The notes under the pieces are model-generated. The model made no database searches. It was not told the origin of the DNA and saw only the letters and a program-made list of their open reading frames with translations. This document shows, in pieces, positions 50,633 through 59,383 of a stretch of 64,000 nt of DNA (its first letter is position 1; every line of letters begins with the position of its first letter). The position numbers and the translations under genes were made by a program. The DNA is from Parvibaculum sp040882025 (GTDB taxonomy: Bacteria > Pseudomonadota > Alphaproteobacteria > Parvibaculales > Parvibaculaceae): positions 1-64,000 of the forward strand of contig NZ_JBBECC010000169.1 in the NCBI RefSeq assembly GCF_040882025.1, read 5' to 3'.

Positions 50633-51181
50633 ATGAAACTCGAAAGCCTGTGCGTCTATTGCGGCTCCAGCGTCGGAAGCGAGCCGCAATTCATGGCGGC
50701 GGCGGAGGGCTTCGGACGGCTGATGGCGGCGGCCGGGGTGCGGCTTGTCTATGGCGGCGGCGGCGTCGGGCTGATGGGTGGGCTGGCCCGGTCGGTGCTG
50801 GCGGGCGGCGGGCAAGTCACGGGAATCATTCCGAAATTCCTGACGGAGGTCGAGGTGCAGCTCGACGATGTCAGCGAACTGATCGTCACCGACAGCATGC
50901 ATGAGCGCAAACAGCTGATGTTCGAGCGCGCGCAAGCCTTCGTTGCACTGCCGGGCGGCATCGGAACGCTCGAGGAAACGGTCGAAATGCTGACCTGGGC
51001 GCAGCTCGGACGGCACAGCTATCCCATTGTTATCGTGAACCTAAATGGCTTCTGGGACCCGCTGATCGAGCTGCTCGACCACATCATCGAGGCGGGCTTC
51101 GCGCGCTCCGATATCCGGCGGATTTACTCGGTGGTCGACCGCATCGAGGACATTCTGCCGCGCATCGAGGCAGCGCTCTAG
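50633..51181 (+). CDS. LOG-family protein (cytokinin riboside 5'-monophosphate phosphoribohydrolase-like)
   Basis: 182 residues with the LOG/TIGR00730 pattern: CVYCGSSVG at the start, a glycine-rich VYGGGGVGLMGG segment at 40-50, HERKQLMFERA with the catalytic Arg region, and PGGIGTLEE at 107-115. Enzymes of this family cleave nucleoside 5'-monophosphates to base and ribose 5-phosphate. Length and motif order are complete. The CTGTCA-repeat element begins 8 bp after its stop. Which nucleotide it hydrolyses is not known. Confidence 0.9.
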   Translation: MKLESLCVYCGSSVGSEPQFMAAAEGFGRLMAAAGVRLVYGGGGVGLMGGLARSVLAGGGQVTGIIPKFLTEVEVQLDDVSELIVTDSMHERKQLMFERAQAFVALPGGIGTLEETVEMLTWAQLGRHSYPIVIVNLNGFWDPLIELLDHIIEAGFARSDIRRIYSVVDRIEDILPRIEAAL

Positions 51182-51188
51182 ACAGCGT

Positions 51189-51230
51189 TACCCCCCTCTG
51201 TCACGAAACTGTCAAAAAAACTGTCACAAA
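51189..51230 (+). repeat. CTGTCA-repeat intergenic element, copy B
   Basis: Near-identical to 2732-2773: a C-tract, TCTGTCACGAAACTGTCA, an A-tract and a third CTGTCA, ending CACAAA. It lies right after the LOG gene stop in a 284-bp convergent gap, in the opposite orientation relative to its neighbouring gene compared with copy A. It may be a dispersed intergenic repeat or a regulator-binding cluster. Confidence 0.7.
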
Positions 51231-51291
51231 CCGGATTTTGAGCGATCCGTGTACGGACGACCAGCGCGCCGGCGGCGGCGAAGGACACGGG

Positions 51292-51393
51292 TTATCCCCG
51301 GAAGAAAATTTTTTATTCCCGGTTGAGAGGCGGCCGCTGCGTGGGGCCGGCCGGGAGCGCGCAACGCCGCGCCTCAAAAAAACTTATCCCCGG
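51292..51393. repeat. Three TTAT(C/T)CCCGG units in the LOG-FAH convergent gap
   Basis: TTATCCCCGG at 51292-51301 and 51384-51393, with a variant TTATTCCCGG at 51313-51322, around a short AT-rich run. The units resemble DnaA boxes in their first five bases only. Nothing else in this 284-bp stretch looks like a gene. Confidence 0.45.
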
Positions 51394-51465
51394 TTTTCGA
51401 GACCGGATGCCCGTCGCAGCGAACCGCCGCACGAGCGCGCAGGCTTTGTTTCCGAACCATTTCGT

Positions 51466-52299
51466 TCAGAACTGGCCGAGCGCCACACGCCGCACCGCGT
51501 CGGTGTCGGTTGGCTTGTGACCGACATCGTGCGCCGGCGCAGGTACTTCCTGAACGGTGTTCGAGATGCGTCCAATGCCCGTCACTTCCACTTCGACAAC
51601 GTCGCCCGGATTCATCGGCCGCGAGTTGGCGGGTGTGCCGGTGAGCACAATGTCGCCCGGAAGGAAAGTGATGTGGCGCGAGAGATCGGCGAAGATGTAG
51701 TCGATCGGGAAGGTCATGTCGCTGACCGGGCCGTCCTGCACGACCTTTCCGTTGATATAAGTGCGCGCACTTTCCTTGCGGATGTCGACGCCGCGCACGA
51801 TGCCGGGTCCGACGGGGCAGAAACCGTCCTGGCCCTTGACGCGCAGCATCGAGCCCGCGTCGGTATCGCGGAAGTCCTGCGCGCCGACATCGTTGGCGGG
51901 GGCGAAGCCGGCGAGACAGTCCCAGACTTCGTCGCGCGTGACATTGCGCATCGGCTTGCCGACGATGGCCGCGATCTCGCCTTCATAGTTGAGGTACTGG
52001 CAATCGGCGGGGCGGTTGAGGAAACCGCGATGGCTGTTGAGCGTCGTCAGCGGCTTCTGGAAATAGGTCGGCGTAACGAGCGGCGGCGCCTTGAATTCGG
52101 CGCGACGCGAGTCGTAGTTCAGATGGATGCAGATGATCTTGGTCGGATCGCAGGGCGGCAGATAGGCGGCGCTCGCTTCATCGACCAGCCTTCCGTCGCC
52201 AAGCCGCAGCTTGCCGCCCTCTTCCGGCTTCACCCAGACCGGCGTTCCCTGATGCAGAATGCGCCGCCATTCCTCGCGCGGACCTTCCAGAACCGACAT
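51466..52299 (-). CDS. Fumarylacetoacetate hydrolase-family protein (meta-pathway isomerase/decarboxylase or hydrolase)
   Basis: 277 residues with FAH-fold elements. The N-terminal region is followed by CIHLNYDSRRAE, NYEGEIAAIVGKPMRNV (the metal-binding Glu block), NDVGAQDF and a C-terminal GDIVLTGTPANSRPMNPGD. In homoprotocatechuate pathways such proteins are OPET decarboxylases/HHDD isomerases (HpaG). Context (an extradiol dioxygenase, aldehyde dehydrogenase and HpaB-like oxygenase on the same strand) favours a role in ring-cleavage product processing. The gene is 49 bp after the extradiol dioxygenase start-to-stop boundary, likely in one operon. Confidence 0.85.
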   Translation of the reverse strand: MSVLEGPREEWRRILHQGTPVWVKPEEGGKLRLGDGRLVDEASAAYLPPCDPTKIICIHLNYDSRRAEFKAPPLVTPTYFQKPLTTLNSHRGFLNRPADCQYLNYEGEIAAIVGKPMRNVTRDEVWDCLAGFAPANDVGAQDFRDTDAGSMLRVKGQDGFCPVGPGIVRGVDIRKESARTYINGKVVQDGPVSDMTFPIDYIFADLSRHITFLPGDIVLTGTPANSRPMNPGDVVEVEVTGIGRISNTVQEVPAPAHDVGHKPTDTDAVRRVALGQF

Positions 52300-52348
52300 G
52301 CTTCTTCTCCCTGCCTGTTTGATGCGTGGGGTGGCGCCGACCTTCCGG

Positions 52349-53251
52349 TCAGACCTCCATCAGCCCCTTTTTCATGACTTCCTGGTTCTGTTCGTGGCCG
52401 TAGGTGTCGCGCTGGTAATATTCCGACTGGTGCGTCGCCTCGCGCGCGCCCCAGCCCACCTCGCACATCCAGCCGGACGGGTTGAGGAAGTAGAAGGAGT
52501 ACATGTGGTCGTTCGCGTGCCGGCCCGGCATCATGGTGATGGGAATGCCCGCCTCGCGGACGATCTCGTAGGTGAGACCGACATCGTCGAAACTTTCCAC
52601 CTCAAGCATCATGTGATTGATGCGCTTCTCGCCGGGCGGGCCGAAAGCGACGGTGTGATCGCGCGCGTTGCAGTGCATGAACATCAGGTCAAACGGCTTG
52701 TCGAGGCCGGGGAAGGGAATCCGGTATTCGATGCCGCCGCGCATGCCCAGCAGCTTGTAAAATTCGTAGGTCCTGTCGAAGCCGACCGTTTCCTTCTGGA
52801 TCAGATGGCCGAGCCCGCCCTCGCCGGTCTTGAAGCGGCCATGCATGCGACGGCCCGGATAGAAGGGCTTGTCGGCCTGGACCTGCGGCCCGTGGAAGAT
52901 CTCAATGGGGAAGCCGCTCGCGTCCTTGAGTTTCATCACTTCAAGCACGCGCCGGTCGGCCGCTTCTTCATATGTGCCGATCCGCACGTCGATACCGGCG
53001 TTGACGAGCTTCCTGTGCATCTCGCGGAACTCCTCGACGCCCGCGACTCGGAAGCCGAGATAGTTCAGATCGTCCGTACCATCCTGTTCGAGAATGAAGC
53101 GGTGATGCCAGTTGTCCATCCTGAGATAGCAGCGGCGGGACTCGCCTTCGTCTGCCACCTCGAGACCCAGAATATTGGCTGCGTAATCCTTCCAGGCGTC
53201 GAGACTCTTGACGCCGAGCCCCATATAGCCGAGTTCCGTAACCTGAACCAT
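52349..53251 (-). CDS. Type I extradiol (VOC-fold) catechol dioxygenase
   Basis: 300 residues with two VOC domains. Fe(II) ligands in the C-terminal domain are H149 in GGLGHL, H213 in RINHMM and E264 in MCEVGWG, the 2-His-1-Glu triad of BphC/HpcD-like ring-cleaving dioxygenases, with the second-shell His in the HANDHM region. It opens an ortho-diol ring adjacent to the hydroxyls. It differs from the second extradiol enzyme at 62 kb in length and in its more hydrophilic N-domain. In the operon it lies between the FAH and aldehyde dehydrogenase genes, giving a semialdehyde-processing order. Substrate unknown. Confidence 0.88.
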   Translation of the reverse strand: MVQVTELGYMGLGVKSLDAWKDYAANILGLEVADEGESRRCYLRMDNWHHRFILEQDGTDDLNYLGFRVAGVEEFREMHRKLVNAGIDVRIGTYEEAADRRVLEVMKLKDASGFPIEIFHGPQVQADKPFYPGRRMHGRFKTGEGGLGHLIQKETVGFDRTYEFYKLLGMRGGIEYRIPFPGLDKPFDLMFMHCNARDHTVAFGPPGEKRINHMMLEVESFDDVGLTYEIVREAGIPITMMPGRHANDHMYSFYFLNPSGWMCEVGWGAREATHQSEYYQRDTYGHEQNQEVMKKGLMEV

Positions 53252-53262
53252 GATTGCCTCCC

Positions 53263-54723
53263 TCAGGCGAACGATCCCTTGCGGACCGATATGTTTTTTA
53301 TGTCGGTATAGAAATCGAAGCTCCAGACGCCGCCCTCGCGGCCGATGCCTGAATCCTTCGATCCGCCGAAAGGCGCCGCGAGATCGCGGATGAAGAAGCA
53401 GTTGACCCAGAAGGTTCCGGCCGTGACTCGCGCGGCGATGTCCATCGCCCGTTTTTCATTGCGGCTGAAAAGCGTCCCCGCAAGGCCGTAGCGCGTGTTG
53501 TTGGCAAGCTCGACCACCTCGTCATCGGAGGCGAAGTTCTGCCAGGTGAGCACCGGACCGAAAACTTCGCGCTGTGCGATCTCGAGTTCGGGGCTGACAT
53601 GGGCGAAAAGCGTCGGCTCGAAATAAAGCTCCCCGAAATTGGACCGCCCCCCTCCCCAGAGCAGCACCGCGCCGTCCGCTTTCGCACGTTCGACGAAGCC
53701 GGCGACGCGCTCGAAATGCTCCTTGTGGATCAGGGGCCCGACGCGCGTATCCTTGTCGCGCGGATCGCCGACCGTCATATGGGCAGCGGCGTCACGCACC
53801 TTTTCGAGGAACTGTTCCTCGATCTTTTTCTCCACCATGACGCGCGTACCGGCAAGGCAGACCTGACCCGCATTCATGTATTGCGCGGCGACTGTCTGCG
53901 CGGCGGCGTCGAGATCGGCGTCGGCACAGACGATGAAGGGCGACTTGCCGCCCAGTTCCGCACTCATCGGCGTGATCGAAAGCGCGGCGGCCTGACCGAT
54001 GATCTTCGCGGTGTCGGTCGAGCCGGTGAAGCTGATGCGGTCGATATCCGGGTGGTTCACCAGCGCGTCGCCCGCGACCTCGCCGATCCCCTGCACGACG
54101 TTAAGGACGCCGGCGGGCACGCCCGCCTCATGCGCGATATCGGCCATGAGCGAGCAGGTGAGCGGCGCCCATTCCGGCGGCTTGACGACGATGGTGTTGC
54201 CGGCCGCAAGCGCCGGACCGACCTTCCAGGTGGTCAGCATCAAGGGCGCGTTCCACGGCGTGATGAGGACGGCGACACCGGCCGGATCGTATTTCACGTG
54301 GTTCACGACTTCGGGCGAGTCGATCGTGTGACCATCCAGCGTCATCGCCCAATCGGCAAAGAACTCGATGTTCTGCGCCGCCCGCGGCACGACGCGATGG
54401 ACATTGCCCATGAGGAGCGAGCCATTGTCCATGGTCTCGACCGCGGCCAGTTCATTGACGCGCGCCTTGAGCCCCTCCGCAAACTTCTTGAGGATGGGCA
54501 GGCGGCCCTTTGGCCCGAGCGCCGCCCAGGCCGGAAAGGCTTTCCGTGCCGCGGCCACCGCCGCGTCGGCTTCGGCCTTACCGCCCGCCGAGACATCGGC
54601 GAGATGCGAGCCGTCGACGGGGGAGAAGTTCGCAAACTTCTCCTTCGAGGCGACCCGCTTGCCGCCAATCCAGTGATCGGTGAAAATGTCGACGCCCGCG
54701 ACTTTTACGCTGTTGCCGCTCAT
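53263..54723 (-). CDS. Aldehyde dehydrogenase (hydroxymuconic-semialdehyde type)
   Basis: About 486 residues. ALDH family marks are in order: the cofactor region LITPWNAPLMLTTWK, FTGSTDTAKII, ELGGKSPFIV with the general-base Glu, the catalytic Cys in GQVCLAGTRV, and the C-terminal EVFGPVLTW and FGGSKDSGIGREGG. In this context it fits 5-carboxymethyl-2-hydroxymuconate-semialdehyde or 2-hydroxymuconic-semialdehyde dehydrogenase. Start: the ATG at 54723 shares one base with the hpaB stop (TGATG); GTG at 54726 is an alternative. It lies 11 bp before the extradiol dioxygenase gene in transcription order. Confidence 0.88.
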   Translation of the reverse strand: MSGNSVKVAGVDIFTDHWIGGKRVASKEKFANFSPVDGSHLADVSAGGKAEADAAVAAARKAFPAWAALGPKGRLPILKKFAEGLKARVNELAAVETMDNGSLLMGNVHRVVPRAAQNIEFFADWAMTLDGHTIDSPEVVNHVKYDPAGVAVLITPWNAPLMLTTWKVGPALAAGNTIVVKPPEWAPLTCSLMADIAHEAGVPAGVLNVVQGIGEVAGDALVNHPDIDRISFTGSTDTAKIIGQAAALSITPMSAELGGKSPFIVCADADLDAAAQTVAAQYMNAGQVCLAGTRVMVEKKIEEQFLEKVRDAAAHMTVGDPRDKDTRVGPLIHKEHFERVAGFVERAKADGAVLLWGGGRSNFGELYFEPTLFAHVSPELEIAQREVFGPVLTWQNFASDDEVVELANNTRYGLAGTLFSRNEKRAMDIAARVTAGTFWVNCFFIRDLAAPFGGSKDSGIGREGGVWSFDFYTDIKNISVRKGSFA

Positions 54724-56198
54724 CACACGGCCTCCGCAAGTTTCCGGTCCGCACCGGCAACGGCTTCTTCGTTGACGAAACGGTCGACCAGCTTGTCGGC
54801 GCGGGCCCGGTCGGCGATCATGTGGGCGAGTTGCTGGTTGCGCGCGCCGGAGGCGAGGTAGAAGCGCTCATATTGCTCACCCCGGCTTGCGAGCGCGCTG
54901 CCTGTGAAGTCCCAGGCGAGGCGGAAGAGACGCGAGCGCGTTTCAGCGTCGATCCCGTTCGCGCCATGCATGTAGCGATCGATCAGCGGGCGCAGTTCAG
55001 GGCTCGCGAGCTGCGCCGCACTCGGCGCCGCCAGCAGGTTGTGCGAGCCGAGCAGACGGATGATCTCGTTCACGCGCGGGAACCAGGTCGGCAGTGTCGC
55101 CTTCAGCGCCGTCAGCGGTGTGCCGTTCGGGAACCAGACGCCGTTGCCGAATTCATAGGCGCTCTCCTCGGCGGCCTGAATGCAGGCACGCGCAAATTCC
55201 GCATAGCTCCAGATTTCGCCGAGCATCTGCACGGCGGGGCCCTGAAGCCCCCCCACCGACTCGGTCATGCGCGTCGCCAGACCCCATGCGAACTCAAGCT
55301 TGGTCTGGGCGCGGATCATCGTCTGCTGCATGACGTTCGGAAACCAGCCCGTCGCCATCACCTGATTGTAGACCGCGACATTGCAGTTGATGTGTATGCG
55401 GTCGCGCGGCACCTCCACATCGTCGAAGATCACAAAAGCGTCCTGCTCGTCGAAGCGGGAAGACAAAGGGTGGTCATGCCGGTTCGACGATCCCGCGCAG
55501 CTGTCGCGGCAAAGAAACTTGAGCCCCGGCGTATCCATCGGAATGCAAAACGAAAGTGCGTAATCGTGCGCGTCGGGCAGGATGGGCTGTCCCGGATAGA
55601 CGGCAATCTCATCGGCAAAGGGCGCGAGCGTGGCCAGGACGCGGGCGCCACGCACGACGATGCCATGTTCCGTTTCGCCAACCTTGTGAAGCGGCACTTC
55701 GTTGGGCGGCCCGACAAAGTCGCCGGTCGCCTTGTCGATGGTCGGATGAACCAACGTATGCGTCAGCGAGATGTCGTTGCGCCGCAGGAACTTCTGGTAA
55801 TTGACGAGGTTTTCGGCGCCTTCCTCATTGCCGTTCGCGCCCCATTCGTCGGAGCGGCCCGCAAAACCCGCATAGGTGACGTTCATGTAGTCCGGTGAAC
55901 GGCCCATGATGCCAACCGTGTATTCAGCGATCCGCGCGAGCCCTTTGTGACGGCGGAAGATGTCGTCCTTCGAGCGGGGGATCATGTGGCTGACATTGAT
56001 CTGCTCGCCGGTTTCCGGATCCGGGATCAGGCAGTCATCCGCATAACGGTGCTGAAGGTCAAAGACGCCGGCAAGGCCGTGCGCGGCACCCGTGAAAGCC
56101 GGATGATCGACGACATCCGCAACCTTGTCGGAGCCGACCCAGATATCGCGCTTGCCTCGCAGTCCCTTGAGGAATTCTTTTCCCGTGCGCGCAGCCAT
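54723..56198 (-). CDS. hpaB: 4-hydroxyphenylacetate 3-hydroxylase-family oxygenase (HpaB-like)
   Basis: 491 residues, the length of FADH2-dependent HpaB oxygenases. It shows the N-terminal GKEFLKGLRGKRDIWV, the ligand loop NVTYAGFAGRSDEWG, HDHPLSSRFDEQDAF with the family His, and FDDVEVPRDRIHI. It hydroxylates a phenol ring to a catechol for the adjacent extradiol dioxygenase and needs a separate flavin reductase (HpaC), which is not in the window. First gene of the minus-strand operon. The upstream region divergent from the TetR gene has a near-palindrome at 56305-56316. True substrate (4-hydroxyphenylacetate or another phenol) not fixed. Confidence 0.9.
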   Translation of the reverse strand: MAARTGKEFLKGLRGKRDIWVGSDKVADVVDHPAFTGAAHGLAGVFDLQHRYADDCLIPDPETGEQINVSHMIPRSKDDIFRRHKGLARIAEYTVGIMGRSPDYMNVTYAGFAGRSDEWGANGNEEGAENLVNYQKFLRRNDISLTHTLVHPTIDKATGDFVGPPNEVPLHKVGETEHGIVVRGARVLATLAPFADEIAVYPGQPILPDAHDYALSFCIPMDTPGLKFLCRDSCAGSSNRHDHPLSSRFDEQDAFVIFDDVEVPRDRIHINCNVAVYNQVMATGWFPNVMQQTMIRAQTKLEFAWGLATRMTESVGGLQGPAVQMLGEIWSYAEFARACIQAAEESAYEFGNGVWFPNGTPLTALKATLPTWFPRVNEIIRLLGSHNLLAAPSAAQLASPELRPLIDRYMHGANGIDAETRSRLFRLAWDFTGSALASRGEQYERFYLASGARNQQLAHMIADRARADKLVDRFVNEEAVAGADRKLAEAV

Positions 56199-56304
56199 GC
56201 TGCTTCCTCCCCTTGTTTTTCGAACCGGCGGCGAGACCGTCCCCGGCGATCATCCGTTGCCGCCGCCGGCGACGGACAGGCCAAAATGTGACTCTTTTCA
56301 TTTA

Positions 56305-56316
56305 TGACTATACTCA
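56305..56316. promoter_or_regulatory. Near-palindrome TGACTATACTCA in the hpaB/tetR divergent region
   Basis: Ten of twelve positions are symmetric (TGA-x-TATA-x-TCA), in an AT-rich island about 110 bp upstream of hpaB and about 115 bp upstream of the TetR gene's likely start. Placement fits the operator of a divergent TetR regulator. Confidence 0.4.
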
Positions 56317-56429
56317 GTTTATTGATCGACCTTCCGGAGTCAAGCGCGGTGGCGGGGACGGAACGAAATCCCCGTCAGTGGCGGCGGCGTTCGCGGCCGA
56401 AGCGGATTGACAATGGCGGTCCAACAGAC

Positions 56430-57191
56430 ATGTTCTGTGCTGTGGCGGTGACACCGAAAGGCGGCGAAGTGGTTGAGCGCACAGTGAAAAAGGTATCGGC
56501 GGGGCGGCCCGCTGCGGCGCGCGGCGGCGAACCCGCCCGCACGGGGCGGCGCGAACGCAACAAGCAGGAAAAACGCGCGCGCATCGTCGAGGCCGCAAAG
56601 GAGCTGTTCGGCAGCAAGGGCTTCGCGGAGACGACGACGCAGGAGATCGCGGAGAGGGCCGATATCGGCACGGGCACGCTGTTTCTCTATGCGAAGTCGA
56701 AGGAAGACCTGCTCGTCATGGTCTTCAAGGACGAGATGCTGGAGACGTTTCTCGCCGCCTTCAGGAAAACGCCGGCCGACATGCCCTTTATCGACCAGCT
56801 CATGCATGTCTTCGGCATGATGATCGCCTATCACGCGAAGGACGTCGAACTGGCGCGGGCGCTGCTGAAGGAGGTGACGATCCTGACGACGCCGGAGCGG
56901 CGCCACGACATCCGGGTGTTGATGCGGGCGATCTATGGCGGCATCGCCGACCTCGTCGCCACGGCCCAGAAAGCCGGTACATTCCGCGCCGACGCGGACC
57001 CGCGGTTCGCCGCCGAGAACCTGTTCGCCATCTATTATCTCAACCTTCTCGGCTGGCTTGGCGGCCAGACCCCGAAGCAGAAATTCATGCGCGACCTTCG
57101 CGTCAAGCTCGCCATCGCGATCGAGGGGCTGGCCGCGTCCGCCGCGGCGAAGCCTGTCACCGCGAAGCGGAAGACCGGGCGCAAGAGCTGA
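56430..57191 (+). CDS. TetR/AcrR-family regulator with extended N-terminus
   Basis: 253 residues if started at the ATG at 56430; the first 45 or so are basic and Ala/Arg-rich, and later GTG starts are possible. The DNA-binding domain has KRARIVEAAKELFGSKGF and TTQEIAERADIGTGTLFLYAKSKEDLL. A C-terminal ligand domain of usual size follows, with a lysine/arginine-rich end. Divergent from hpaB across about 230 bp, so it is the prime candidate for its repressor. Ligand probably an aromatic compound or its CoA ester. Confidence 0.88.
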   Translation: MFCAVAVTPKGGEVVERTVKKVSAGRPAAARGGEPARTGRRERNKQEKRARIVEAAKELFGSKGFAETTTQEIAERADIGTGTLFLYAKSKEDLLVMVFKDEMLETFLAAFRKTPADMPFIDQLMHVFGMMIAYHAKDVELARALLKEVTILTTPERRHDIRVLMRAIYGGIADLVATAQKAGTFRADADPRFAAENLFAIYYLNLLGWLGGQTPKQKFMRDLRVKLAIAIEGLAASAAAKPVTAKRKTGRKS

Positions 57192-57339
57192 CGCCGCCCT
57201 TTATATCAACTCTCATCAATTCCGATGATCCAGACCGCGGACGTTGCGAAACGCGCCGTCGATGCCTGCCTCTATCCGCCGAAGTGGGCGAGAATGACCG
57301 CCTCGACGAAGAGGGCTTCGAATGCGCCGGGTCGAAACG

Positions 57340-58326
57340 TCATCCGCCCGGCTGGCCTGCGTCAACGCGGGGCGTTTGCATCTTGCGCCATTGGAGCGGC
57401 GTCGCCCCGAATTCGCGGCTGAAGGCGCGAATGAAAGCAGCGGCGGAGCTGTAGCCCGCCAGATCGGCCGCCTCCTCGACCGAGAGGTCGTCGACAAGCA
57501 TCTTGCGCGTCACAAGCGTCAGGCGCAGGCGCGCGAGCGTCTGCATCGGCGTGCGGCCGACGACGCGCCGGAAGTCCTCGGCGAATTTCGTTCGCGACAT
57601 GCCGGCGTGCTTCGCCAGCCGGTCGATGCTCCAGTCTTCCAGCGGGTCGTCCAGGAAGGCGCGAATAGCCGCTATCACGCCTCTGTTCTTGATGGGGCCC
57701 AGCTCGCCCACATCGGCCTCTCCACGCGCGACCAGCAGGGAACGGGTCATATTGATGAGGATGATTTCGGCAATCCGCCGGACGATGATCGCCTGGCCAT
57801 ATTCCAGGCCCGCACCGACAAACTCCTCATCGAGAAGTTCGGCCGCCTTCCATATGCGGCGGGAGAACTCGGGTGAGGTCTCGGGGCTGAGATAGAGCGG
57901 ACCGATAATCAGGTTCGTCAGGGCTATATTTTCCGAGGGGACCACGCCAAGCAGGAGTTCGACGTCCTTTCCGGGCCCGATCTCTTCGGTGATCGGTATC
58001 CGCTCGAAACTATCGACCGGCAGGGCCCCCATGTCCGGTATTGAATGAATCCGGTGCGGCGCGAGCCCGCTCACGCCAACGATCGCACCCGGCTTCAGGT
58101 CGATCACCCGCGGCTCGGGAAAGTCGATCGTCAGGCGGAGCTCGCCGCGACGCACCATGAAGCAATAGGAGAAGTCGCCGGCATCAAGCTTCTTGCTGAA
58201 GGGATAGTCCGCCGAGGAGCGGAAAAAATAAACGCCGTCCATCCGCACATCGGCGCGAACTTCGCTGGCACCGATAATGCCGGCCGGATGCAGATTTGCC
58301 GCTTCGGCCTTTTCTCTCCCGGTCAT
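57340..58326 (-). CDS. AraC-family transcriptional regulator
   Basis: 328 residues from the ATG at 58326. The N-terminal part resembles a ligand-binding cupin-like domain (FRSSADYPFSKKLDAGDFSY). The last 100 residues are the AraC double helix-turn-helix with SIDRLAKHAGMSRTKFAEDFRRVVG and VEEAADLAGYSSAAAFIRAFSREFG. It is 25 bp from the aldolase gene, at the downstream end of the meta-pathway operon and read in the same direction. It probably regulates that operon in response to its aromatic substrate, similar to other AraC/XylS-type members. Effector unknown. Confidence 0.88.
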   Translation of the reverse strand: MTGREKAEAANLHPAGIIGASEVRADVRMDGVYFFRSSADYPFSKKLDAGDFSYCFMVRRGELRLTIDFPEPRVIDLKPGAIVGVSGLAPHRIHSIPDMGALPVDSFERIPITEEIGPGKDVELLLGVVPSENIALTNLIIGPLYLSPETSPEFSRRIWKAAELLDEEFVGAGLEYGQAIIVRRIAEIILINMTRSLLVARGEADVGELGPIKNRGVIAAIRAFLDDPLEDWSIDRLAKHAGMSRTKFAEDFRRVVGRTPMQTLARLRLTLVTRKMLVDDLSVEEAADLAGYSSAAAFIRAFSREFGATPLQWRKMQTPRVDAGQPGG

Positions 58327-58351
58327 GGCCGATCGGCTCCCTCCCAAGAGC

Positions 58352-59383
58352 TCAATCCGAGCGCGCCGCTTCCTGCCGCGCGAGATCGAGGGCGATATCC
58401 ACAATCATGTCCTCCTGCCCGCCAACCATAGCGCGTTTGCCCGCTTCCAGCAGAATTTTGCGGACATCGACGCCGTAACGTTCCGACGCGGTTTCCGCAT
58501 GACGCAGGAAGCTCGAATAAACGCCCGCATAGCCGAGGCTCAGCGTTTCCCTGTCGACGCGCACCGGCCGGTCCTGCAGGGGCCGCACGATGTCTTCCGC
58601 CGCATCCATGAGCGCGAGGAGATCGCAGCCATGTTCCCAGCCATAGCGATCGGCGGCGGCGATGAAGACTTCGAGCGGCGCATTGCCCGCCCCCGCGCCC
58701 ATGCCCGTAAGCGAGGCATCGACGCGGACAGCGCCGTTCTGGACGGCGGCGATGGAATTCGCGACGCCGAGCGACAGGTTGTGATGCGCATGGATGCCGC
58801 GCTGCGTTTCCGGCTTCAGCACCGCGTCATAGGCGCGAAGCCGGGCGGCGACGTCATCCATCGTCATGGCGCCGCCACTGTCGGTCACATAGACGCAATG
58901 GGCGCCGTAACTCTCCATCAGCTTCGCCTGCCGTGCCAGGGCATCGGGCGGCGCCATGTGGCTCATCATCAGGAAGCCCGAAACGTCCATGCCGAGCTTG
59001 CGCGCCGACTCGATATGCTGTTTCGCGACATCCGCCTCGGTGCAATGCGTCGCGACGCGTACCGACCTCACGCCCATCCCGTGGGCGCGATGCAGATCCT
59101 CGATGGTGCCAATGCCGGGCAGCAGCAGCGTCGTCACCACAGCCTTCTCGACCACCTCACAGACCGCTTCGATCCATGCCCAGTCGGTGCAGGCACCGAA
59201 GCCGTAATTGAGGCTCGACCCCGACAGCCCGTCGCCATGCGCGATCTCGATCGCATCGACGCCCGCGAGGTCCAGTGCGCGGGCGATGGCGCGCACATGA
59301 TCGAGAGAATATTGATGCCGGATCGCATGCATGCCGTCGCGCAACGTCACATCCTGGATGTAAAGGCGATCCGGAATGTTCAT
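58352..59383 (-). CDS. mhpE: 4-hydroxy-2-oxovalerate aldolase
   Basis: 343 residues with the HMGL-like TIM barrel of BphI/DmpG/MhpE: LRDGMHAIRHQ at the start, EIAHGDGLSGSS, a metal-binding GIHAHHNLSLGV, and VDASLTGMGAGAGNAPLE. It cleaves 4-hydroxy-2-oxoacids to pyruvate and an aldehyde that is passed through a channel to the partner dehydrogenase. The start overlaps the dehydrogenase stop by 4 bp (ATGA), so the complex subunits are coupled. It fits the end of the lower meta pathway. Confidence 0.93.
   Translation of the reverse strand: MNIPDRLYIQDVTLRDGMHAIRHQYSLDHVRAIARALDLAGVDAIEIAHGDGLSGSSLNYGFGACTDWAWIEAVCEVVEKAVVTTLLLPGIGTIEDLHRAHGMGVRSVRVATHCTEADVAKQHIESARKLGMDVSGFLMMSHMAPPDALARQAKLMESYGAHCVYVTDSGGAMTMDDVAARLRAYDAVLKPETQRGIHAHHNLSLGVANSIAAVQNGAVRVDASLTGMGAGAGNAPLEVFIAAADRYGWEHGCDLLALMDAAEDIVRPLQDRPVRVDRETLSLGYAGVYSSFLRHAETASERYGVDVRKILLEAGKRAMVGGQEDMIVDIALDLARQEAARSD

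Noticed and set aside
51292..51393. Replication origin based on TTATCCCCGG units and an AT-rich run.
   Set aside because: The units do not match the DnaA box (TTATNCACA) beyond five bases, and no dnaA, hemE, parAB or gidA-type neighbour is present.
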